A DNA stretch of 64,000 nucleotides from Tubulanus polymorphus (lineage: Eukaryota; Nemertea; Palaeonemertea; Tubulaniformes; Tubulanidae), in assembly GCF_964204645.1 (NCBI RefSeq), contig NC_134031.1:19835307-19899306 (forward strand), given 5' to 3'. The translations under genes and the position numbers were made by a program. Numbering within the stretch: position 1 is the stretch's first letter; every line of letters starts with the position of its first letter. The notes beneath the pieces were generated by a model. That model was given only the letters and a program-made list of their open reading frames with translations. It had not been told where the DNA came from and made no database searches. Shown in pieces: positions 11,222 to 22,736 of the stretch.

Positions 11222-12786
11222 ATGAGGACCCTTATATTCGCTTCATTATTTCTGGCGATTGTTTATTTTAGACAGGTAAAGACATTTTTGTAATTGAATT
11301 TGATTAGATTTATCAAAAAATGATAAATTCAAACAAATACTTTTTGTTGGTCATATAACGTGCTTTGAACTCTTTGAAACGAGAGTTATTAAAAAGGCCT
11401 ACGCGTATGTAATACACTTGGCCATTACATTATTCGATAATAAAAGCGCAAAGAAGTTTCAAATCTTTCATTTTCAAAAACATTCTGACTGGTATATTCT
11501 GATCAACGTGAGTTCGGTTTGTATTCAATTATTCTGAATATATTTGTTCGATGTTCAACCGATAGTGCAAAATTGTATTTGATCGTTTAAAGAATTGTAT
11601 TTCTTTTTTCATTGAAAATATTACATCGATATCATTTCGTATTTCAAACCTCTCTCTATTTTTTTTCGTAGACCGTAAGCTATTCTCTATTGAAATTGGA
11701 AAATGGGAAACACGAAGTCCATGAACCGTCTGTGAAGACTCTAAAACAAGATAAAGTTTCGAAAACTGAAGCTAATTTATGTTTATTGACGGTAAACAAA
11801 CCGTGTACAAAAGATACCGATTGTTATGACGAAACTTCACACCAGGATTGCGCCTTGACCTGCCCATTAGTCATCGAGACAGACAGTAAGATTCATATAT
11901 TCATAAGTCAATACTTATTCTCGGGTTATTGCTTTGGCATGGAGTACTAAATGCAACCTCGAAAATCCTCCCAAAGATTGAAATATTAAGTTGGTATCTT
12001 GGGCAATTTCAGCAAAAGCTGTGTCTCAGCATTATGGTAGAAAGTGTCATAATTACAAGAGATAGAATAGAAGATGAATATATCCATGAGATTAATAAAC
12101 AGTTTCATCTTAGGTTTAAACAAAATGATACCTTGCTTCTCCTAATCGGTATGGTCATTTTGTAAATTACTATAAAATATATAATCAGTTTATTTTTATA
12201 GCTGTCTGTTATTGTTAGCTCGATCTTGATTTTAACAAAAATGATGTACTGGGTATATAGGCAGCTGGTCGGGTCAAATTTTTACGCTCAGCAGATATGG
12301 GAAACAAGGTATCCATATTTTAGCCTTATCATGATTTATTTACTCAGAATAAGTCCACAAATTTCGGGGTAATGATATAGTACTTCTCAAGAGAATTTAT
12401 ATTGATGAAAAAAGAACATAATATATGAACGTAAGTCCTCCCTTGATGTACTTTGACGATTCTCGATTTAATGCATGAGCAATATGTAACTGTTTCTGAA
12501 TATATGGACATCCTACCGTTCAGCGAGAAATATCCACTTCAAAATACTTTTGAAAATCATCCGGGAAGTGTATTATGTTGAATCAAGCCGTTCCCTATCT
12601 GAAATCCACAATAATCTATCGTATGAGTTATACGTTAATTTTTGCAAAAAGGTTGAAATCAGTGATATTGTTAATTTCTTCACTTTTCTTATTCAAGGTA
12701 CTGTTCCTCCAACTAAAAGGTCATGCGTATTGGTGGACATTAATGCTATTGCACGCGAAACATATCCAAACTCTGGCAAGAAATAA
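11222..12786 (+). CDS. Small secreted six-cysteine peptide, copy A (three exons)
   Basis: Exons 11222-11275, 11672-11885 and 12698-12786 join in phases 0 and 1 to give 118 residues. Exon 1 is almost entirely a signal peptide (MRTLIFASLFLAIVYF). Exon 2 holds a charged linker and five cysteines in the order C-x7-C-x5-C-x8-C-x3-C, including KPCTKDTDCYDE. Exon 3 adds a sixth cysteine (KRSC) and a helical-looking tail ending NSGKK. All splice sites are GT-AG. The gene is tandem to copy B, which has the same exon phases and cysteine order, and this is the main support for the model. I do not recognise the family. A secreted defence, signalling or matrix peptide is possible, but the sequence does not show which. 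No clear AATAAA follows. Confidence 0.72.
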
Positions 12787-13394
12787 GGTACCATATATAA
12801 CCAGTCAATGCTCGAGACTATTTTCTTAGAAAGTAAACTCCGCAATACGATATTATACAAAGTTCATTCGCGTCTTTCCTTTCAGACTCGAAAAAGGAAG
12901 TTTGGCGGTTGTAAATGAATCGATTCTAATTTTGAATATACCGTTATTTGTTTGTAAAACTCCAATTGATTAAAGATAACACGGTTTAAAAAATAGATAC
13001 GCGTCAATGTTTTATAAGTTGATTTTGGAGGATAGCGTTTGGTGACCTGGAGGAACACAAACTTGACGATATAAGAAAAGGTATGAATTATCAAATTTTT
13101 TATGCTCCATTCGCATGTGAACCTTCATCAAGGATTGATTAACGAACCTACGTCATGGGTACATTACATCGCCCATATGCGAAACGACATGTTGAAAAAA
13201 ACGATTTATTTCATTGTTCTATAACATAAATGTCAATATAACGCGTGAAATTTCATCATTTAGATACAATAGATATTAGCGAAATAGACGCATATCGTCA
13301 ATCTAAGTAAACTCCAGTCGGCTCCGTCAAAACGGTCTTTAACATCTCTCTCAGTCGACGCGTAAGAGCCGGTTGGATCCCCGCAGAATAAGAG

Positions 13395-14484
13395 ATGAAG
13401 TCTTGTGGATTTATCCTGGTTTTAGCGGTAGTTGTTTATTCGGTAAGCTCAGGAAATAATTGTTTGGGTCATTTTTTCATTACAACGTCGATTCATTTAT
13501 CCATTCTTACTAAAATCAAATGGAAAATTAATTGTTATTATTCAAACGTACCCGGGAACCTTTTTCCAGGCTAGTAAATTTCTTGCTGCTGGTGGTTTTG
13601 TCTGGATCAAATTGCCGTAAACATCTGAATTACTCTATTTTGGATGTTATATCTGTAGAAACTGTGGTATCTAAAGATAAAGAATTGCATTAGAAATATA
13701 TCTTTTGAGCCGTTTCTTAAAGTACTTTATTTACCGATTTTTAATGCATCGGCGTATAAAAATATTCATTTGGATAATCTATAGGTAACTTGTGCAACGA
13801 TTAGAGATGGAAATAAAAACGAAGTTCCGGTCGTACATGATATGAATACGACAAAGGTTGAACCGCAAGAAGCCGCCTTATGTAACAGTGTAATGACGAA
13901 CAAAGCATGTAGGTCGAAGGAGGATTGTTACGACGAAGGAAAGGGTTATTCATCATGTTCTTTGTATTGTTCAGCTATAACCGATGAAACGGGTAGGTTT
14001 TAATTTGTTTTGGTCTGTACCCATGCGGATATCTGTTCAGTGGTTCGAACTAAGGAATCCATTTGAAAGACCTCGAGATATACGTTTTTTTAAGGAATCA
14101 TAATCCAATGCCATGTAAGAAGGGAGTAAACTCAATCGTTGAGAATTAGTAAGAATTAAACGCAAATTCGCGTAATCTTTTAAACATAAAGCTGTTTAGA
14201 TGCCTAACTTTTCCTTGCGCAGTATGTGACAGTGAGGAGACGAGTTTCGTCAAATATTTAAACCAAATCATACTCAGTTTTGTAGTTTTCATTGTTTATA
14301 TCTTTATTTCTATCTGTATGTAATAGAAAAATACATTTCGTTTACATTTGTATTATACATTTCATTTCTTTTAGGAAAATTGTACTCTGATGACGAGCTT
14401 CTTAAGGTTGGCAGGTGTGAACTCCCTAATCCCCAAGCTGCAGCACTGGAAAAGGCTGCAAAAGACAAAAGTAGCAGTGGTTAG
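13395..14484 (+). CDS. Small secreted six-cysteine peptide, copy B (three exons)
   Basis: Exons 13395-13442, 13785-13992 and 14375-14484 give 121 residues with the same intron phases (0, then 1) as copy A. The signal peptide is MKSCGFILVLAVVVYS. The core is C-x8-C-x5-C-x9-C-x3-C, including KACRSKEDCYDE, and the sixth cysteine (VGRC) is in exon 3. The tail is alanine-lysine rich and predicted helical. One extra cysteine (VTC) lies at the start of exon 2. Copies A and B are clearly paralogous around EAxLC, DCYDE and the last exon but diverged elsewhere, so the duplication is not recent. A likely polyadenylation signal is at 14790-14795. Function unknown. Confidence 0.75.
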
Positions 14485-14795
14485 AAAAATGGTAGGTTCT
14501 GATATGCTATACACTATACTGAGTTCAATAAAATCGTTAAAGTTTGATTTTTTAAGCAATTTCATACTTCATTTACAGCGAAGTTGTAGACCGGCAGTGA
14601 AGTATAGATAGACCCCGTTAGCGAAGGATCTTTTCTGGACTCAAATATATAATTAAATGTATTCATCGGACGGAACGACTAATCTTATGAAAAAAAAAAT
14701 ACATTGAAAAACGCTTTTATCAATTCTAACTGTCACCCTGGTCATATTTGTTCTATAACGTTCTGTTATAATATGAATCACCAAAATCAAATAAA

Positions 14796-16102
14796 ATTCT
14801 AAAGTGGAAATACGATTGGACCATTGTCGCGTTGGGTTTTATTTCAGAGAAATGACTCGAAATTTCACGTTGGTTTATTTGGAATGGATCTCGATATTTC
14901 ATATGTGCGTTGCGTGTTGTATACGTTATTTGTATTATAACTATTATATACTTATTCAAATATCGACAGCGCGTGAAACAAACCGCTATTATACACACGT
15001 ACACGCACAATTGATAAAGATAGCCGACAAAATTCGTAACATGTGTTTGTTAAAAACACGGTAATAGGAGTTGGTGCAGCTGTGTCCGAGGGAGTTTCGC
15101 TGGATCGAATAGTATCCCGAAAAACCATGATATTGAATTAAAGTTCCAATATGAAATATTGTCAGCTGTGTAGGCTCCGGTGCTTATATGTCATATACCC
15201 TGGACTTATTTTTTTCTGTTATCAATCTCTATAAATCTGTTTTTAATTCCCCCAGCCAATAGAGGTTTGTATTTAGAAATAACCAATCAATACATAGATT
15301 TGATCTCATGTATATGAAATATGTTGGCACGCACTGACGAATCAGCGCTCGGCGCTGAGTGGGAGTCGCGGAGTCTATTTGCAATGTGAAGCTGTTAAAT
15401 CAATGACTCTACTAGAAACCTTTCATTTTTCAATTGAATTAGATTACGTTCTTACTTTATTTTCATTGCTTGTCATTCCCGTGTAAAATCATTTTATAAG
15501 GAGCAGTAAAATTTCACTAGTTCAGTTCCCAGATCCTGACACAAGTGAAATCTTCTTTTCGCCAAACAAATTATAAAACAGTCACTCTATTTCGTGGATA
15601 TGTTGTCTAAAATACCTGTCGTTAAAAATGGTTGGTTTTTTATACTTCGTACGCTGTAATGACGAAAGTTCGGATGCCTGATTAATTACAAATGAACAAT
15701 CTGTGAACCCGCAATAACTTTATGGTTCTGTTAATGACACGCAAGTTTGACTGTCACCTCGCCCTCAATGGCCAACTTGAGTGAGATTTGGTGCAGTCGT
15801 TTCTTTATCCAAATTACCGGACTCGTCAGTGGAGAAACTCCCCGTAGACGTCAAGTGTACTGTTCTATATGAATATTACTTTTTAACTGCAAAGTTTCGG
15901 CTTTATTCTATCAGTCATAATTAGACAATTCGTGTTTCTATGGTGGGATTTTCTACGTATTCGCGTTCCACGGAAACTGTGTATGCCCATTCTTGACCAA
16001 CCGGAGGAGTCCCTACAGTTGGAGCAATCCACACAATTCTAACCCTGGCAATCAGTGACGCGAGACGGCATGTGTGGTACTATGCGCCGTATTAGTAATT
16101 AT
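14796..16102. other. Non-coding stretch, nothing recognised
   Basis: No exon, RNA gene or clear repeat that I can support. Confidence 0.45.
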
Positions 16103-16158
16103 TCTAGACTGGTTGCCTGTCCCTCTAACTGAAGGTAGAGACCGGCAGCCAGTCTAGA
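16103..16158. mobile_element. Short inverted-repeat element, TAGACTGG family
   Basis: TCTAGACTGG at the left end is exactly inverted as CCAGTCTAGA at the right end, with further pairing inside (GCC/GGC). A related, longer element lies at 37526-37619. Confidence 0.6.
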
Positions 16159-16353
16159 ACCCTTGATTGACAGGTTTTGTTGTTTATATTTGAGGTAAAT
16201 ATAGTTTACTGAATTATCACCAATATTTACCGTTTAAAATGTTTGACAGTGGAACATTTGATCAGCATCATATTCTAAGATGTTGTCTTTATCTGATATG
16301 ATGCGTTTTTTCAACGTTCAATACGTTTCTAAGTGGTGGAATGGCATTTGAAT

Positions 16354-16568
16354 CACAGCAGGGGCTCGTATATTTGAAGTTGGGGGTGAACTGTAGCTTA
16401 GATCATCCAGTATCCCTGGAAACCTAACCCTAATCCTAACCCTAATCCTAACCACTAGTCCCCTATTCTTGAATCTTACCAAAAGAATATATAGTGCCAG
16501 GGATACTACCTACTGCTGGATGATCTAAGCTACAGTTCACCCCCAAAGTTCAAATACGAGCCCCTGTG
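16354..16568. mobile_element. hAT-type MITE with intact 8-bp target site duplication
   Basis: A 215-bp element with long inverted ends: CACAGCAGGGGCTCGTAT on the left, matched by the inverted right end CACAGGGGCTCGTAT. The shared subterminal stretch includes GGGGGTGAACTGTAGC and TTAGATCATCCAG. It is flanked by a perfect 8-bp direct repeat, ATTTGAAT, at 16346-16353 and 16569-16576. An 8-bp duplication is the hAT hallmark. The interior has telomere-like CCTAACCCTAAT repeats and no coding sequence, so it would need a transposase from elsewhere. Confidence 0.92.
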
Positions 16569-16576
16569 ATTTGAAT

Positions 16577-17300
16577 AGATATCATGATTGATAGACACTT
16601 CTGTCTAATCAGTAATTGTGGTGTGGCTAATTAAAGCTGGGATTCCTGGAAATCTTCTATACCGGTGTACTACAGGTTTAGAAGTGACTGAATTTTAAGT
16701 GTGTCTGGCTCTGTGATGGGTACCCCACTGCTAAGATTGTCAATCAAAAATTATTTTCCTAAATCAATGAATTAGTGTATTAAACTAAAATTCGCTAAAT
16801 TATTAATTGTCTTTACTAAAAGAACATTAAAGTTTCCCCAATAATGTTCTACATTATACTAATCGATCAAAGATGTCAAATCAACGAGTATGAAAGTAAA
16901 CTAAACACCTAAACTAAATCATTGTGTTTATTAAATTTCTAATCAATGAGTTAAATAAACCCAAAGGCTAGAAAGGGAGTCTCTGTCTTTCTCCAAACTT
17001 TTTCTAGGAGGATAACCACAGGCTCTCCAAGCCTATCACAGATCGTTCTTTACTGATAACGATGATGTACTTTACCTTACGATGATCCTAACATAGACCT
17101 AACCTAAATGCAATTCAGTTCTAGACCAATTATAGTCTAGTAACTAGCCGTTGTTCCCCAAACAAGGAACCCGGAACAACAACTGGTATTCAGACTAGAC
17201 CAATTTGAGACCTAATGATTGCTAAAATTACCGCTCAGTGCGAGATCATGGAAAACAATCAACTGTTCAGAATCGTCATTATTTACGTGTCTTAATTTCT
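16577..17300. other. Non-coding stretch upstream of the N-acetyltransferase
   Basis: AT-rich with short palindromic words. It probably contains the promoter and a 5' UTR intron of the next gene, since an acceptor (TTGATTACAG) ends just before its ATG. Confidence 0.45.
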
Positions 17301-17315
17301 TGATTACAGCTAAAA

Positions 17316-18503
17316 ATGATGGCGACGGCGTGTGTCAAATGTGAGACAATCATTAACAACAGTTTAACGACTGGTCATTGTTGTTCCTGCTTGAAATTGT
17401 TATCTCATCAGTCGCCAGGCAACCATGTCGTCGCAGAAGAATCTCGCCCAGTCGAAAAAACTGATAGCGATGTCGCGGAACTTCGCAGAACATCTTCATT
17501 ATTGACGATCGAAGAGGCCCGGACGTTTTTAAAAGACGTTCTGCGTTTAGAAGACGACGATGTCATCGCCGCTGTCAACGGAATGAAAAAAGAACGTCTC
17601 GATTTCCTAAATCGAATAATCCTCGCGATTTATCACGCGACACCTTTTCAGAGTATCAGTTTATTGAGTATGGATCCGGATACACGTCACGTACCGACGT
17701 GGCTCGAGATTAAAGACGCAATGTTCACGAAACAAGGCGGTCTGTGTCTGGTTCTGAACGCGTTCCTACACGAGTTACTTCTCGCGCTCGGGTTCGAAGT
17801 TTACATCGCCTATTCCCTCGACTATTTCGATATAAATTGCGACCATATCGTCGTGATTGCCGAGAATGTCTCCGCGCCGGGCGACCGATATTTAGTCGAC
17901 GTCGGTTTCGGCTATCCGATATTCGAAGCGTTGTCGTTGGATTTCGACGGCGATCACTCGCCGGCGTACGAAATGTCGTATTGGACGATACGCTTGGCTC
18001 GGGACCGCGGCGAGGACGATTGCGACCGCGGCGAGGACGGCTGCGACCGGTTCGTCGTCGAAAGCTACGACGGAGGAATTGAAGAGCGTCGCACGCTGCA
18101 AAACGTCGAGTTCATTGAAGATATGATAATTCCACAGAACGCGCGTTGGCTGGAGGAGTTCACGTTTCAAACGAGGCCGTATTCGTTGGAGGAATTTCTG
18201 AAGAAGATGCACTCGCTATATTGCGAACCGTCTGATAGTTATTTCCTCAATAATCTCCATGCGGTCATGTTCAAAAATCAGGTGGCGTTCGCGTTTAAAA
18301 ATTCGGCATTGCTGCTCGAGGATGATTCAGGTAATTTGAAAGCAGAAGTTTTAACAAGCGACGAAAGGCTTCGCGACCGTATTTTAGAATATTTCCCGCA
18401 GTTCACGTCGCAAACAGTCAACGCCGCTTTGAGAAATCTGCGCTCGAACCAAAAGCAATTCCCTCACTTGAACGCAGCGAAAATAAAACACAGAATTGAG
18501 TGA
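17316..18503 (+). CDS. Arylamine N-acetyltransferase family protein
   Basis: A 395-residue, single-exon protein. The family transfers acetyl from acetyl-CoA to aromatic amines or hydrazines through a cysteine intermediate in the cytosol. The catalytic triad is visible: C144 in KQGGLCLV, H177 in CDHIVVI and D195 in LVDVGFG. TPFQSISL at 109-116 corresponds to the conserved substrate-side motif. The protein is about 100 residues longer than vertebrate NATs. The excess includes a Cys-rich N-terminus (CVKC at 6-9, CCSC at 22-25) that could bind metal, a linker to about residue 60, and an acidic insert with a duplicated GED-x-CDR unit near 228-242. The start could be either of two adjacent ATGs. 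AATAAA at 18778-18783 is a plausible 3' end. Confidence 0.9.
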   Translation: MMATACVKCETIINNSLTTGHCCSCLKLLSHQSPGNHVVAEESRPVEKTDSDVAELRRTSSLLTIEEARTFLKDVLRLEDDDVIAAVNGMKKERLDFLNRIILAIYHATPFQSISLLSMDPDTRHVPTWLEIKDAMFTKQGGLCLVLNAFLHELLLALGFEVYIAYSLDYFDINCDHIVVIAENVSAPGDRYLVDVGFGYPIFEALSLDFDGDHSPAYEMSYWTIRLARDRGEDDCDRGEDGCDRFVVESYDGGIEERRTLQNVEFIEDMIIPQNARWLEEFTFQTRPYSLEEFLKKMHSLYCEPSDSYFLNNLHAVMFKNQVAFAFKNSALLLEDDSGNLKAEVLTSDERLRDRILEYFPQFTSQTVNAALRNLRSNQKQFPHLNAAKIKHRIE

Positions 18504-18783
18504 ACAGATGATTTGTAGTAAAGATGGGGGGGGTAAAAATCGGCCACGGCTTCATGTACTTCAGGTGTTGGTAACCTAGTGTCACATCAGTAAATGTGAA
18601 GACTGGCAGGTCCCTATAACTCCTTGATACCTTGAAAGCTCTTCTAAACAGAACATGCTTTTGGAGGTACTTGAAAAGTTAATTTTATTAGAGATATAAT
18701 TTTATTAGAGGTCTTCATCAGAAATAGGTTTATTTATTCTGATGAACCTACAATACACTAGTGGAGTTCATATTTTTAATAAA

Positions 18784-20654
18784 ACCACGTTAAATGTACA
18801 GCGTAGGCTTACTACCAGTCTCTACATTTACTAATATGTACTTTAGGACTAATGCTTAGGATTGGGGATGGATGGAAGGGGTTTGAAAATTTAAAAAAAA
18901 AAAAAAAAAGCTTTTGACATTCTTTATGAACGACGGCAAACTCGATATGGCCATTCTTAGTCTATTCCATTCGTAAAAACTTTGAAATAATTCACTGTAA
19001 TCTAAAGCAAATTTCAGTGTATGATTTCTGTTGAAATGAAATTTGCTTATTTTGATACTAAATTGAAGGGAAATACAACCATGACTCCAAAGAGGGATAT
19101 GTATTACAAAACTAGGCTAAATATCGTTCAGATTGCTAAATATTAGATTGATATTTTTCTATTATTTTACAACAACCTCTACCAGAATTTGCTAATTTCC
19201 CAACTCGGAAAAACGATTTGTATTTTTAAGATTTTTAGATGAATCTAGAAGTTAAGGTTTATACGAGTGTTGATCAATTATACCAAGCTGGCTAGAACTT
19301 AAATTTGTATATCAAAATCTATTGAAGAAACCTGTGTCGATAAGGTATCTTTGTTACGCTTTACTTAACCCCTCTAGCACTTTTGACTTATATGAACTTT
19401 CAAGAGAGTTATGTTATCGATATATCTGTTTGTGCCAAAACTCAACCAATCATGGGCATTACTGGTATTAGATATTGTTGTCAGATCACATTTTTCAATG
19501 GGGTCAACTGATAAAGTCATGTTTGCTGAAAAGGGTTCTTCAGTTCAGATATTTGTTCTTGACCTAAACAAACTAGGCTAGCATTATATTATAGATTTTA
19601 TATTTTTAAACGATAGTCATTAGGTGCTAATAAGCTGTAAAAAGCTCAATAATTTGTGGTGCTGGGCTAGCAGTAATTTAATCTTCTGGAAATTTCAAAT
19701 TATCTCGATAATTAAAGCCATATGAAATAGATAGCTAGCTTTAGAAACGGATTTTGTGTCGAGGTTTAAACCTACGTTAGATAATAATATGTTAATAAAC
19801 TGTAAGTATATTAATGAGTTAATGTATACAATTTGATATTGAAATATAACGTATATACCAAACGTATCCAGGGTAAATAAGGCACGAACCTTATGTTGAA
19901 CATTGTCACTGCTATTGTTAATTATGGTATTTGTAGATTATAGATCTTATTGTTACACGATGAAAAAGGATTCAAATCTCGCGTAGAATTAGAAATCAAT
20001 GTAATTGAATGTTAATGTCGATTCAACTCTCTCCACTTGTTGATTCAGATGTGAAGGCTGTGCAATTTTCTGAAGTCTGAAGCTGTAAATTCTATTGCGA
20101 CAACATTATTTGTATAAAAATTAATGATGTTTTATTGTTATACATGTATATAATATAATGTATAATAACTGGTGGTTTCCAATTGTGTTTAGTGTTTGTG
20201 CATGAAAATAGATCCATCTATAAATGGCTTATTGCAATAAAATTGGTTGATAGATTAATATTCTATGAGTGCCTGGTGTTGAATTCAAAAGGTGATTAAT
20301 TATCTGCTCCGCTATAAAATCAGACACATTCATATGGAGACTTAAAGCTTTGCACACTGCCCGTAAAGAAGTGCTCGTGTTTCAAATTCCAGGTCTGTTC
20401 GAAGGAAAGGACCTAGCTCCATAGTCCCCAGAGTCAAAACATTGTAAATTAACTGATTTTAACTGCTTTTAAAAGTCACAAGATGTGGGGAACTGCGGAA
20501 CTGGATACAGTAACCCCTGCCTTACTGGTAGCATACAGAGAAGCAAGTGATTGTCTGAATACTGAGCTTACGGTAGACTAGAAAATTAGTCATTGAGATA
20601 TCAACGTCCACGATTACGTGAGATGGTTTCCAAGCAGAAATGAGAGAATGGAAC
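18784..20654. other. Non-coding stretch between the acetyltransferase and SPAG7
   Basis: AT-rich, with a poly-A run near 18891-18909. No exon or RNA gene recognised. Confidence 0.5.
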
Positions 20655-20735
20655 TCACGGCTTCTCAGTGGGATAAGGTGTGATGCCGTTAAAATAACTA
20701 TCAGTACTTAGTGAAAAACGGGTTCGAGTCCAACT
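20655..20735 (+). repeat. Possible tRNA-derived SINE fragment
   Basis: CTCAGTGGGATAAGG resembles an A box, and GGGTTCGAGTCC about 45 bases later matches a B box well. The cloverleaf does not fold convincingly, so this is more likely a degenerate SINE head than a working tRNA gene. Confidence 0.35.
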
Positions 20736-21026
20736 GGCTGCTTACAGCGTGCGAGCTATACTTCAAAGGCTGTACCATCAACAATCAAATCGGGTTAGAG
20801 TCGGAAAACCAAGATCAGAACGATGACATAAAGCAAAGACAGAACTGTTTCATCCTTTCAAAGCGAAAAATAACAAACAATTCTCAATTCACAATGATGA
20901 ATGCATTTTATTGTCGACACAATCAGCAAATATTAAAACTAAAAACAGACACAACATTCATAATCACACAACCTCACTCACTCCTCACAAACTATTAATA
21001 TATCACATATGATCGATATAGAATTG

Positions 21027-22736
21027 TTAGGTATTGCCATCGGGTTCGGTAGAATTGCATTCATCTGTTGCGTTTGTCGATGAATGAACATCGCTATCAT
21101 TAGCAGTTCGTAGTTTCTTCTTAGCGCGCGAGTCGGCCATTACTTGTTCGATTGTTCTTTGATCGCGTTTATTTTCACTTGGCACTGCAAAAACAAATGT
21201 TTCACGACGTGAAAATATGTCGTTCATAATCAGAGTAACAGCTTAATGGGGTAAAAAGTTCCTGGTTCCAACTGTATCAATTAGGCGTAGTTAAATGTAC
21301 AAGTGCAAACATTTCTAATTGCCTTTTTCTCAAAATTGAAGGAGGTTTGGGAATTTTGCTCAAATTAAAAGAGTTTCAAGCACTTAAAAAGTATTTTCTG
21401 TTTTGAAGGAGTCTTTAAGGAATCAAGGAGTCATAGGGAACCCGAGGAGTACACACAGTTAAAGGTTCCTCGTTGAAATGAACGGTGATTTTCTTACCGT
21501 TTCCGTATTGTCGATTAGCAGTAGTTAATCGTGCTGCGTCTTTCGCCGCTTCTTTCCCGATCAGACGTTCGTAACGTTCCTGATAATTCGAAGCCGGAAC
21601 CATTTTATCTTTATTACGCTTTGATTTCGCTTGAAGTTCATTTTCGAGTTTTTCCTGTTCGCGTTGTTGCGCGATTTCCAGCGCTTTCTCCTCGTTCCAT
21701 TCATCGCCTTTCCGTCGCGCTAACAGTTCATCGTCAGACGGCGCAAATTCCTGTCAGAAATAACAAAACTCATCAAGTACAATTGATTCATTCCAATAAG
21801 GGGCAGACGAAAATTACGTGCTTACATCGTATTGGGGGGTGGGGGAAAAGTCTACGTTCTTATCTATAGGGGATCTTTCTAACTAATAAGCACTCAAGAA
21901 TTTCATTATGTAGTGCCTATTACTCCAAATACCGGTAGTAGAGATTTTCAAATAGGAATTCTGTGATTTCTGTACAGAATTTTTGATGTTTTTGATGTCT
22001 CCTTTATCCTTAACTGCATTACAGAACATGTCGGGATGAGGGGGGTTTAAAAAATGGTAATATTGGCCGCATGCACCACACACCTTTTTCCAAACCATAA
22101 CATATCTATCAGTTTCTTCAAGTCCAAATGAAAATGAAGTTAGTCCAGCTGTATCTGCAATTTCATGTCTGAAAATATATAGTGACTCAGAGAATTCAGT
22201 AAATCTTCAGTGGGTCGAATTTTGTGGCAGGATTCCGTTCCAAAGTGCTCGCTTCAACTTTTCAAATGAAGATTCTAACCTTGATAATCATGATGCTATC
22301 AGGTCCGAACGGTATACTTACAGAATCGCTCTGTAAACTTTATCCATAGGTGAAAATCTGTGATTTTCTTTAGTTGAGTCTTTGATAAAGTCGTGAATCG
22401 CTTTTCGATTCTGAAATAACAACAATTCCATCGTTGATTCATTCAGGAATTCCAACATGAATTTACCGGCATAGGAACTGGGAACAACAAAACATTGAGA
22501 TCGTTCCTACCTTGTCGCGGAATTGATTAAGCCTGGCTTTTTCATCTTTCTGCTGTTTCTCCAACCGTTCTTTTTCAGCTTAAATAAGAAATATTCATTC
22601 ACTGAAAGCTTATCCTTCTAGAACTTCAAACATTTAAAAAATAATTGAATTAATTACCTTTTCTTTTCTTTCTTTCATCATCGGCTATCGCTGGAGGTTT
22701 TTCCATCGAACCCAAAATTGAACCCAATAAATCCAT
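21027..22736 (-). CDS. SPAG7: SPAG7 homologue, R3H-domain protein (six exons)
   Basis: Coding exons in order are 22658-22736, 22511-22578, 22322-22410, 22084-22168, 21498-21750 and 21027-21184. They join in consistent phase into 243 residues; human SPAG7 has 227. The N-terminus (MDLLGSILGSMEKPP) matches the family closely. A charged helix (ERLEKQQKDEKARL) leads into an R3H domain with Arg-x3-His in YRAILHEIADTAGL, which in other proteins binds single-stranded nucleic acid. The conserved C-terminal part reads NYQERYERLIGKEAAKDA and then KRDQRTIEQVMADSRAKKK. AATAAA on the minus strand is at 20907-20912. It is divergent from the LIM gene, with 1.2 kb between the start codons. Confidence 0.93.

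Noticed and set aside
17744-18082. Arg-rich open frames overlapping the acetyltransferase
   Set aside because: Shadows of the real gene in other frames, a result of its CGN/TCG-rich codons.
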